This document shows positions 1 to 5,957 of a stretch of 5,957 bases of DNA, piece after piece. The notes under the pieces are model-generated. The model was given only the letters and a program-made list of their open reading frames with translations, was not told the DNA's origin and ran no database searches. A program made the translations under genes and the position numbers. The stretch is from an uncultured Haloferula sp. (GTDB lineage: Bacteria; Verrucomicrobiota; Verrucomicrobiae; Verrucomicrobiales; Akkermansiaceae): positions 1 through 5,957 of the forward strand of contig CAMPGU010000256.1 in assembly GCA_946885645.1 (NCBI GenBank), given 5' to 3'. Within the stretch, counting starts at the first letter, position 1. The number at the start of each line of letters is the position of its first letter.

Positions 1-1
1 G

Positions 2-664
2 GAGAAGGTGGCCGCCAAGCTGGGCGGGGCGGGGGAATGGGTGGAGCCCGTGGTGGAAGAGGTGCCCGGCTGGCGGGCGGCGGTTGTTTTAAAAGGCGGC
101 GGTCGGGTGGCCGTGCGCGAGTTCTGCGGGGGCACGCGGGCTTTCTTCGCCGCCGCGCGGACCTCCTCCGCGGGTGCTGCGGCACCCGTGCTATGCGAAG
201 GGGCTGCCGGGCTGATGGCGGGCAGGTTGGGAGGCCACCGCTGCGCGAAAGGAGAAATCCTGACCGTGCGAGCGCCCTCATGGCGTGACGATCACATCCG
301 GATCGGCGGCGGCGGTTGGCTGGTGCCCCTCGGCGGTGGCATTTTCAAGGCGGGTTCCACTTACGTGTGGGACCGGCTGGACGGCTGCCCGACTCCGGAA
401 GGGAGGGCCCGGGTGGAGGAGATCCTCTGTCTTTTGGGCGGAGGTGATTTTGAAGTCACCGCGCAGGAGGCCGGTATCCGGCCGATTGTCCGGAAGAGCC
501 AGCCGGTGATCGGACCGCTGCCGGACGGACGTATCGTCTTCAATGGACTCGGATCGAAGGGCTCGCTCTATGCCCCCGGTGTTGCCGCGCGGCTTGCCGC
601 TTGGCTGGATGGTACCGGGGAACTGGATGAAGGGCTGGATGCCCGGAATTTCATTGCCCGCTAG
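2..664 (+). CDS. FAD-dependent oxidoreductase (DAO family), C-terminal part, 5' end outside window
   Basis: The frame is open from the first bases (Glu-Lys precede a GTG at base 8) and ends in TAG at 662-664, so this is the last 220 residues of a longer protein; the GTG is probably an internal Val codon. The N-terminal GxGxxG FAD-binding motif is not in the window. Counting from the codon at base 2, visible marks of the DAO fold are a strand-turn LCEGAAG near 64-70, followed by KGEILTV (83-89), where DAO enzymes return from the substrate domain to the FAD domain; GGIFKAGSTYVWD (112-124); GIRPIVRKSQPVIGPLP (158-174), matching the family's G-x-RP...P-x-IG segment; and NGLGSKGSLYAP (181-192), the glycine-rich loop before the last helix that packs on the flavin. 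The family uses FAD to oxidise amines, amino acids or similar substrates; the substrate cannot be told from this half. It appears cytoplasmic. It lies 47 bases upstream of the secreted EEP gene on the same strand with no hairpin between them, so co-transcription is possible but functionally unsupported. Confidence 0.8.
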   Translation, partial: EKVAAKLGGAGEWVEPVVEEVPGWRAAVVLKGGGRVAVREFCGGTRAFFAAARTSSAGAAAPVLCEGAAGLMAGRLGGHRCAKGEILTVRAPSWRDDHIRIGGGGWLVPLGGGIFKAGSTYVWDRLDGCPTPEGRARVEEILCLLGGGDFEVTAQEAGIRPIVRKSQPVIGPLPDGRIVFNGLGSKGSLYAPGVAARLAAWLDGTGELDEGLDARNFIAR

Positions 665-711
665 CGCACCTTGCCGATCTTAGCCTCCCGTCATCGATAT
701 CGTCCCTTGCC

Positions 712-2283
712 ATGAAGAAGATCCTAGCCTCCGGCGCCGTGTGCGCCCTCGCCTTCCTGGCGACCGCTTCAGCGGCGCCGAAGTCCATCACTCTGGACGC
801 GGCGTCCTATCCCGCGGGCAGCCCGATCACCGCCACCTTCAGCGGCGGGCCGGGCAACAGCAATGACTGGATCGGGCTTTTTCCCGCCAGCATCACCAAG
901 CCCTCCACCGGAACCTACCTCGATTGGCTCTACACCAACGGCACCCGGACCGCGGGAGGCAATCTCAAGAGCGGCAGCGTGACCTTTGCCAATCCCGTGC
1001 TCGCTCCGGGCAATTACAAGGCCTGGTTCCTGGCGTCGGACGGCTACACGAAGATTGCCGGGCCCGCGCTCTTCAGCGTGACGCCGACAGGCGGACCCGC
1101 GCTTCCGGAATGGGTGGTGGACGGCTTTGTCCTGCGCCACGGCGTCGTGGGCGAGGCCTACTCCGGAAAAGTCCAGGCGTACGCGTATGACCCCGATCCG
1201 GGCGACGCGCTGGCTTTCTCGAAGGTGTCCGGCCCCGCATGGCTTCAGGTTTCCGCGGCGGGCGCGATCTCGGGAACCCCTCCGACCGGGAGCGCGGGGA
1301 CCAATGAATTCGTGCTGCGCGCGACGGATCTGCTGGGGAATTCCAGCACGGCTGCCATGTCCATCCCGGTGTTCGCCGCGGGGCAGGAGCAAGTGGCGGA
1401 GCTACGGGTAATGTCGTACAATCTCTGGCACGGCTGGAGCCGGATGAACCAGGGGGCTGCCAAGGGCATCCGCTCGATCATCGAGGCGGACGTGGACATC
1501 ATCGGCACCCAGGAAACGGTGGATGGCACCTCGGGCTCGAACGCATATCGCGTGCAAACCATCGCCGAAGAGCTCGGCTGGTACTACAGCCCCACGGGCG
1601 CGGGGGACAGCGGCATCGCGAGCCGCTATCCCATCACCGCCGCCTATACGGCTGCGGACGGCGTGGCAAAGGGCGCCCGCATCCGCCTGTGCAGCCAGCC
1701 GCTGCGCGAGATCGTGATTTTCAATACCCACCTCGACCACTTGCACTACGGGCCCTACGAGGCGAAGCGGGCGGGCTCCACGAATGCCACGGTGCTCGCC
1801 GAAGAGCTGGCATCCCAGCGGGACGAGCAGATCGCCGGCGTCCTCAGCGGCATGAGCAACCACTTGTCGGCGGCGAATACCGTGCCGGTCTTCCTGACGG
1901 GCGATCTCAATTGCCCCTCGCACCTCGATTGGACCCCGGCAAACGCTTCCGCCCACTATGGCAAGGTGGTCCAGTGGCCTGTGACGGTCGCCGTGGCGAA
2001 TGCCGGGATGGCGGACTCCTTCCGGCAGATCCATCCGAATCCTGTCTCGCAGCCCGGTATCACCTGGTCGCCGATTTATAACAACGGGGCCGAGCCGCAG
2101 GACCGCATCGATTTCGTCTTCCACAGAGGAACGCCGGCAACGCCGGTGGCAGCGGAGATCTTCACCAACGGCGTGGAGAATAGCGGCTATGTCTATGGAG
2201 ACGATGTATCCGGCACGCGGGACAACACCTGGCCGAGCGATCACGCTTCCGTGATCGTCACTTTCCAGCTCGCCTGGCCGTAG
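712..2283 (+). CDS. Secreted endonuclease/exonuclease/phosphatase-family protein with N-terminal beta-sandwich and Ig-like domains
   Basis: Complete 523-residue protein. The ATG at 712 is chosen because a textbook signal peptide follows at once (MKK, hydrophobic core to about residue 18, cleavage near ASA/AP at 21-22); no Shine-Dalgarno sequence precedes it. Residues 24-125 form a small beta-rich domain with NDWIGLFP (51-58) and a closing AWFLASDGYTKIAG (104-117). Residues 131-222 resemble a putative Ig (He_PIG/cadherin-like) module, with the typical WLQV...G-x-ISGTPP phrase (178-191). Residues 228-522 are the EEP domain: MSYNLWHG (N237), IIGTQE (E268), SGIASRYPI (300-308), NTHLDH (H340), LTGDLN (D398, N400), DRIDFVF (D464, D467) and WPSDH (D510, H511). 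These match the Mg2+-dependent DNase I/exonuclease III/sphingomyelinase fold, so catalysis looks intact. The substrate (nucleic acid, phospholipid or other phosphoester) is undetermined. The signal peptide places it in the periplasm or outside the cell; scavenging of phosphate or nucleotides is one plausible role, but that is inference. Confidence 0.9.
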   Translation: MKKILASGAVCALAFLATASAAPKSITLDAASYPAGSPITATFSGGPGNSNDWIGLFPASITKPSTGTYLDWLYTNGTRTAGGNLKSGSVTFANPVLAPGNYKAWFLASDGYTKIAGPALFSVTPTGGPALPEWVVDGFVLRHGVVGEAYSGKVQAYAYDPDPGDALAFSKVSGPAWLQVSAAGAISGTPPTGSAGTNEFVLRATDLLGNSSTAAMSIPVFAAGQEQVAELRVMSYNLWHGWSRMNQGAAKGIRSIIEADVDIIGTQETVDGTSGSNAYRVQTIAEELGWYYSPTGAGDSGIASRYPITAAYTAADGVAKGARIRLCSQPLREIVIFNTHLDHLHYGPYEAKRAGSTNATVLAEELASQRDEQIAGVLSGMSNHLSAANTVPVFLTGDLNCPSHLDWTPANASAHYGKVVQWPVTVAVANAGMADSFRQIHPNPVSQPGITWSPIYNNGAEPQDRIDFVFHRGTPATPVAAEIFTNGVENSGYVYGDDVSGTRDNTWPSDHASVIVTFQLAWP

Positions 2284-2317
2284 GCGTCAGGCCTTCCGGG
2301 CACCCGCCCGCAAAAAA

Positions 2318-2347
2318 AGCCGCCACCGGCTTGCACCGGTGGCGGCT
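2318..2347 (-). terminator. Rho-independent terminator of the large exported-protein gene
   Basis: Perfect inverted repeat: GCCGCCACCGG at 2319-2329 pairs with CCGGTGGCGGC at 2336-2346 around the six-base loop 2330-2335, and A2318/T2347 add a twelfth pair. On the plus strand seven A residues (2312-2318) lie on the left side, so on the minus strand the GC-rich stem is followed directly by T7, the classic intrinsic terminator. It begins 16 bases after the TGA of the minus-strand gene. There is no T-run on the right side (TATCGACAG follows), so it should work for the minus-strand gene; for the convergent EEP gene ending at 2283 the hairpin could at most help stop read-through. No separate terminator for the EEP gene is visible. 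Confidence 0.85.
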
Positions 2348-2363
2348 ATCGACAGAAGGGGGA

Positions 2364-5300
2364 TCAGGGATTAACCGGAACCTCCACTTTCAAACGGGCG
2401 AAGAGCTTGCCCCCGGGGCCTGCCAGCGAGGCTGGCAGGGTCGCGGTGACCGTGGTCAGGCCGGCGGAAGGCGTGTCCTCCTGGGCCTGCCCCGCGAAGG
2501 TCGTCCAGGCATCGCCTTCAAGCGTCGTGCTGTATTCGATCGCCGGGTTGAGATAGGCGGCGGAGGCCTTTCTCACGAAGGTGAAGACGAAGTCTCCCTG
2601 CTCGTTGCGGGTCGCGGTCGGCGCGTCGCCGGTGCTGCTCGCGTTGGCATCGGAATCGAGCACGAACTCCAGCACGTTCGACAGGCCGTCGCCGTCGATA
2701 TCGGCCTCGGGCGAAGGATCGCTGAGCCCGGCAGCCCACGCGTCGTAGGCCGAGGTGCCTTCCGCGACGAGCGAGATCGCCGATGCGCCATAGACCAGCG
2801 TATAGCCCGCGGGAGCGGTGAAGCCGGTGAAGGTGCCCGTGCGGGTGCCGCTGTGGGTGATGATCGGATAGATCGGCTGGGTGAGGGTGCCGGAGACTTC
2901 CAGAACCGCGGAAGCGCCCAGGGCCAGGGTGCCCGTCACCGCCACCTGGTCGTGGAAATCGCCGTCGATATCCAGCTCGAGCGTGCCGTTCAGCGTCGTA
3001 TTGCCGAGCCCGATGCTCTCCTGGGGCATGAATTCATCGCCGGGGACGACCGTGCCGTCGAGCGTGGCCGTGCCGTTGAAGGCGCCGGTTCCCGTCAGCG
3101 TGGTTCCCGCCGCCAGGCTCAAGGTGGAGCCGGCGTCCGTGCTGCCGATGCTGCCTGCGAGCCGGACCGTGCCGCCGGAGACGGTGAGAGGACCGTTGTA
3201 GCTATTTTCCGCGGCCGCGATGGACATGGTCCCCGCACCCAGCTTCGTGAACGGGCGGGAGCCCTGGATCGCCTTGTAGATGATCAGGTCTTCCGCGGCT
3301 TCGCCGTCCGCCACGTCGATGGTGAGCGAGGAGTTGCCGGGATTGATGGCCAGCGCGCCGGTTCCCGCGATGAACGACGACTCCGGGCTCGCCAGCACGG
3401 TGAAGGTGGTAGTCACCTGCGGCACATCGCCCTCTTCGTTGGCCGGTTCGATTTGTCCGCTGCCGGTGAGGACGCCGCCTTGCAGGACGATCCTTCCTTC
3501 ACCGGAAGGGGCCAAGCCGTTGTGGATGTAGTTGAAGCCGCTTGCCAGATCGAGCGTGCCGCCGAGGATCCGCACCTGTTCCAGGGAGGACTGACGGTTC
3601 ACGTAATCGCCGCCCAGGGCATTCGCGATCAGGAAGCGGGCCGTGCCTCCGGTGTTCACCGTCAGCTTGACGCTATCCGCCCCCTGCGGGCCGGCCGGAC
3701 GGCTATTGAAATAGCCCACCGCCGCGTTGAATTCCAGCGTGCCCTCGTTCACCACGATATCGTCCGGCGCGAAGGCGGAGCCGCCGCCGCTGTAGCCGTT
3801 GAATTGCAGCGTGCCTTCGCCGCTCTTCGTCAGCGTGCCGAGGAAATCGAGCGGGCCGTACTTCGTGAAGCTGACGCCGGCATCCACGTTGATGGTGCCG
3901 CCGCCGGACCCGATCCGCAGCCTGCGGTCGCTCGCGGCATTTGTCGCGATGCGCAACTCGGCACCTCCGGAGAGGTCCAGGCGGTTGGTGGCGCTGCGGG
4001 TGCCCAGCGCCTCGGCGTGATTCACTACCGTGCTGCCTCCGGAGAGATAGACAGCTCCGAAGAAGGAGTTCGCGCCTTTGAGCGTGACCTCGCCGCTGCC
4101 GCGCTTGAAGAAGTCGGCTTGGCCGGTGATGGGGGCCGTGCCGCCGATGCTGTAGGGCGTGGCCTCGGTGTTGATGACCGAGACGGAGTTCGGCGAAAGC
4201 GCCTCCGACAGGGTGATGTCGCGATTGTTACCCGCCGCGCCGAAGACCACGTTCACGCCGTTGCCGTAGGCTGCGGGCGTGACGGTTCCCGAAGTCACCC
4301 AGTTGGTGTTGGCGGTATCCCAGACTCCGTCCGTGCCACCCGCCCAGTCCAGCGTGGTGATGCCTGAAACCGGGATCAGGCCGCTTTTGGCGCGGCGCTG
4401 GGAGGGCGGCGTGTAATTGTACACGTTGTCCACCAGGCTCCAGTTGATGCCGTCGTCGCTCTTCTCGATCACCCAGCGCACCGGGTCGCGGTCCGCGCCG
4501 TCGTTTCCGGTGGTCAACTGGTAGCTGTCGAAGGTCAGGGGAGTCTCCCCCAGGTCGAAGATCAGCGGCGCGTTGTTGTGGTTGAGCCACTTCGTCCGGA
4601 AATCACCGTCGATGATCTTGGCGGCGACTTCGTTGGCGTTGTTGTTGTTGTTGCCGGAGGGATTCTCCACGGAGACCACGCCGAGCTTGGTCTCGCCGTT
4701 GAAGAACTCGATCTCGGCCACCTGGACGAGGTTCGAGTTCTGGCCGCCGCGCAGGGTGGTTGCCTGGAAGCGGATGTAGCGCGCGGTGGCGCTGCCGCCG
4801 GGCACCGCGCGGATCTTGTGGTTCAGCGCGGCGGTACCGGCCGCCGTGGTGGCGGTGAGGGTGTAATCCGTGAAGACATCCGGCGCGATGACGGCCTGGG
4901 CGTAGGTCCCGGCGTCGCCGAGCCCCGCGGGGTTCTCCGGCAGCAGGGTCACGCCGGTAGGCACGCTATTGGCGGTGGTGTTGACCTGCCAGGAGAAGCT
5001 CGTTCCCGGGCCCGCGTTCTTCACGATGGAAGGGAAGGCCTGATAAACCGGCTGGCCTTCCACGCTGGTGTCCACCTCGGTCGCCGTGGTGTTGAAGCTG
5101 CCGAAGACCGGCAGGGGCGTGGTGGCCGCCGGCGGGGTGGTGATCAGGATCGGCCGGAAGGTGAAGTAGGCCGTGGGCGTGGCATTGTCGCCGCCGTTCC
5201 GGGCGTCCACCATCAGGTAATTGGTGCCGTCGTTGCTGCCTTCGATGGTCCATTGGATCGGCGTGCGGTCCAGGGAGTCGTTGGCGGTCGCGAAGCGGTA

Positions 5301-5690
5301 GGAGTCGATGGTCGTCGGCGTCCCGAAGTTGAAAACCACCGGCTCCTTGGTATTGCTGAACCACTTGGTGTTGACGTTTCCATCGACAAGTTTGGACGCC
5401 CCTTCGTTGGCATCGGGAGCATTCGTGCCCCCGGTCACGGCACCCGGCGCGGTCAGCGGGGTGTGATCCACCTTCACCCCGCGGAGGTGGAACTCGAACT
5501 CCGACAGCTGCGTTTGATTCTGGGTGTCCGTCCGGTTCTTGGTCGGCGTGAAGCGATAGTATTGGTAGGAGACCTCCACGGCCTGCACGACGGCTGAACC
5601 GGTGACGGCCAAGGCGAGGAAGGCGGGAAGCAAGCGAGGACGGGGCTGACCGCTGAAATCGCGGTTCGGAGTGGGCAATGGTTTATTCAT
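2364..5690 (-). CDS. Large exported protein: two discoidin-like domains, autotransporter-associated beta-strand repeats, C-terminal EF-hand-like module
   Basis: Encodes 1108 residues from the ATG at 5690; an in-frame TTG at 5708 would add six residues, but ATG is preferred. Neither start has a Shine-Dalgarno sequence. A signal peptide is clear: basic N-region to R19, hydrophobic 20-35, cleavage after VQA (37). Residues 38-165 and 300-425 are two related discoidin-like (F5/8 type C) modules sharing NE-x-x-(A/S)K-x-(V/I)DG...TKW, DSY, R-x-P-(I/V)-(Q/R)W-x-IE and S-(N/D)DG-x-N; such modules usually bind glycans or surfaces. Residues 181-299 look like an Ig-type linker. From 448 (DWAGGTDGVWDTANTNW, the usual entry to such regions) to about 976 runs a beta-strand-repeat stalk with autotransporter-associated repeats, for example FKRGSGEVTLKGANSFFG (528-545), TKSGEGTLQFNG (621-632) and TKLGAGTMSIAA (815-826). 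Residues 978-1108 form a C-terminal module with an EF-hand-like loop (D997, D999, D1001, N1005, E1008). No outer-membrane barrel, PEP-CTERM tail or enzyme motif is seen. Probable role: surface or extracellular adhesion or carbohydrate binding (inference). Confidence 0.88.
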   Translation of the reverse strand: MNKPLPTPNRDFSGQPRPRLLPAFLALAVTGSAVVQAVEVSYQYYRFTPTKNRTDTQNQTQLSEFEFHLRGVKVDHTPLTAPGAVTGGTNAPDANEGASKLVDGNVNTKWFSNTKEPVVFNFGTPTTIDSYRFATANDSLDRTPIQWTIEGSNDGTNYLMVDARNGGDNATPTAYFTFRPILITTPPAATTPLPVFGSFNTTATEVDTSVEGQPVYQAFPSIVKNAGPGTSFSWQVNTTANSVPTGVTLLPENPAGLGDAGTYAQAVIAPDVFTDYTLTATTAAGTAALNHKIRAVPGGSATARYIRFQATTLRGGQNSNLVQVAEIEFFNGETKLGVVSVENPSGNNNNNANEVAAKIIDGDFRTKWLNHNNAPLIFDLGETPLTFDSYQLTTGNDGADRDPVRWVIEKSDDGINWSLVDNVYNYTPPSQRRAKSGLIPVSGITTLDWAGGTDGVWDTANTNWVTSGTVTPAAYGNGVNVVFGAAGNNRDITLSEALSPNSVSVINTEATPYSIGGTAPITGQADFFKRGSGEVTLKGANSFFGAVYLSGGSTVVNHAEALGTRSATNRLDLSGGAELRIATNAASDRRLRIGSGGGTINVDAGVSFTKYGPLDFLGTLTKSGEGTLQFNGYSGGGSAFAPDDIVVNEGTLEFNAAVGYFNSRPAGPQGADSVKLTVNTGGTARFLIANALGGDYVNRQSSLEQVRILGGTLDLASGFNYIHNGLAPSGEGRIVLQGGVLTGSGQIEPANEEGDVPQVTTTFTVLASPESSFIAGTGALAINPGNSSLTIDVADGEAAEDLIIYKAIQGSRPFTKLGAGTMSIAAAENSYNGPLTVSGGTVRLAGSIGSTDAGSTLSLAAGTTLTGTGAFNGTATLDGTVVPGDEFMPQESIGLGNTTLNGTLELDIDGDFHDQVAVTGTLALGASAVLEVSGTLTQPIYPIITHSGTRTGTFTGFTAPAGYTLVYGASAISLVAEGTSAYDAWAAGLSDPSPEADIDGDGLSNVLEFVLDSDANASSTGDAPTATRNEQGDFVFTFVRKASAAYLNPAIEYSTTLEGDAWTTFAGQAQEDTPSAGLTTVTATLPASLAGPGGKLFARLKVEVPVNP
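4638..4652 (-). repeat. Five perfect AAC triplets encoding Asn-347 to Asn-351
   Basis: On the plus strand this is GTT repeated five times (AAC on the coding strand). It lies inside the second discoidin-like domain, in the loop before the conserved NE-x-AAK-x-IDG strand, and encodes five Asn residues. The corresponding loop in the first domain reads TNAPDAN, without the run. As a triplet repeat, slippage would change loop length without shifting the frame. Confidence 0.8.
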
Positions 5691-5801
5691 CGGGATCGGA
5701 TAAGGCAAAGGTGCACGGTCAGCCGGGAGATCGGCCGATGACGCGCCTCAAGGTAGGTCACGCGGGACAGGAGCGATGGCACTTGGCCAGAAACGGGGGC
5801 A

Positions 5802-5822
5802 CGCATGGAATGCGCATGGGAA
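5802..5822. promoter_or_regulatory. Short direct repeat CGCATGG at 11-base spacing overlapping an 8-base palindrome
   Basis: CGCATGG occurs at 5802-5808 and again at 5813-5819, one helical turn apart, each followed closely by AA. Between and across them lies the perfect palindrome ATGCGCAT (5810-5817). The site is 112-132 bases upstream of the ATG of the minus-strand gene, so it could bind a regulator on one face of the helix. The units are short and chance is a real alternative. Confidence 0.22.
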
Positions 5823-5921
5823 CCTGTGCCGGCATCGCCCCTATTATGTGCCCGTCGGGCGGGGAGTTTAGTGAACCCGCGAAAATGGGTCGAAATAGTT
5901 TCCTTCCGGCGCTTGGACTTC

Positions 5922-5939
5922 CTAACGGTATCTTGTTAG
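5922..5939. promoter_or_regulatory. Operator-like inverted repeat CTAAC-N8-GTTAG
   Basis: Arms CTAAC (5922-5926) and GTTAG (5935-5939) are perfect complements around eight bases, an 18-base dyad of the size bound by dimeric repressors such as TetR-type proteins. It sits close to the right edge, some 232 bases from the minus-strand start codon, so it may serve a gene lying right of the window instead. No regulator gene is visible here. Confidence 0.25.
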
Positions 5940-5957
5940 ACGGCGGCGTTTTAAACC

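Larger units (their letters stand above)
5709..5957. other. Non-coding upstream region of the minus-strand gene, no convincing gene
   Basis: This stretch contains no supportable coding sequence on either strand. It must hold the minus-strand gene's promoter and, if a gene follows to the right, perhaps part of another. A CATAAT hexamer on the minus strand (5848-5843) is the most -10-like AT-rich spot, about 153 bases before the ATG, but no good -35 box stands at 16-18 bases from it, so I do not call a promoter. Small dyads occur: CGCAT-GGA-ATGCG (5802-5814), GCCCG-T-CGGGC (5850-5860), ACCC-N8-GGGT (5875-5890) and CTAAC-N8-GTTAG (5922-5939). Local composition becomes less GC-rich from about 5865 to the right edge, as expected of regulatory DNA. 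Confidence 0.6.

Noticed and set aside
87..94. TTTTAAAA in the oxidoreductase gene and a similar GTTTTAAAC near the right edge (5949-5956), thought of as paired element ends
   Set aside because: Flanking bases do not match as repeats, and no transposase or target duplication lies between them; coincidence.
671..702. Possible promoter before the EEP gene (TTGCCG and GATATC within the palindrome CGATATCG)
   Set aside because: Spacing of about 19 bases and poor match to both consensus boxes; a 47-base gap is enough for co-transcription as well, so neither case is supported.
1402..2244. Minus-strand open frame (280 codons) opposite the EEP domain
   Set aside because: The plus strand here encodes the full set of EEP catalytic motifs; the antisense product is Arg/Ala-rich and matches nothing.
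2331..4367. Very long open frame (678 codons) on the plus strand opposite the exported-protein gene
   Set aside because: It is antisense to a gene with a signal peptide and recognisable repeats, its translation is Arg/Gly/Ala-rich without any motif, and it overlaps the terminator hairpin at its start. GC-rich coding bias leaves the antisense frame free of stops.
4578..5597. Second long plus-strand open frame (339 codons) opposite the discoidin-like domains
   Set aside because: It has the same low-complexity Gly/Arg/Val character and no motif or ribosome binding site; it is a shadow of the minus-strand gene.
5776..5871. Small plus-strand frame of 31 codons (MALGQKRGHAW…) with AGGAG just before its ATG
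   Set aside because: The AGGAG is only two bases from the ATG, too close for normal initiation; the peptide is short and basic with no recognisable feature, and it overlaps the dyad-rich upstream region.

Overview
This 6 kb, GC-rich bacterial window holds three protein-coding genes. The best guess at the host is a member of the Verrucomicrobia (Luteolibacter/Haloferula-like). That rests on protein style: a large secreted protein with autotransporter-associated beta-strand repeats, discoidin-like modules and a C-terminal DxDxDGLSN segment; a secreted multi-domain phosphoesterase-fold protein with an Ig-like module; and start codons without Shine-Dalgarno sequences. No rRNA or marker gene is present, so the assignment is inference.

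Layout. Bases 2-664 (+) carry the C-terminal part of an FAD-dependent (DAO-type) oxidoreductase whose N-terminal half lies left of the window. After 47 bases comes 712-2283 (+), a complete gene for a secreted 523-residue protein: signal peptide, small beta-sandwich-like domain, putative Ig domain, and a C-terminal endonuclease/exonuclease/phosphatase (EEP) domain with its metal and catalytic motifs intact. Facing it on the minus strand is 5690-2364, encoding a 1108-residue exported protein: signal peptide, discoidin-like domain, linker, second discoidin-like domain, a long beta-strand-repeat (probably beta-helical) stalk, and a C-terminal module with an EF-hand-like loop. A strong intrinsic terminator for this gene sits between the two convergent stop codons. 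The last 249 bases (5709-5957) hold no convincing gene; they are the upstream region of the minus-strand gene and contain small dyads and a short direct repeat.

How the genes relate. The two complete genes both encode exported proteins but are convergent, so they are separately transcribed and nothing shows that they act together. The oxidoreductase looks like an ordinary metabolic enzyme that happens to lie upstream. I see no mobile element, CRISPR array, tRNA or rRNA. I do not see a clear previously undescribed system; the points most worth following are the domain architectures of the two secreted proteins, the conserved-looking C-terminal module of the large one, and the dyads at the right edge.
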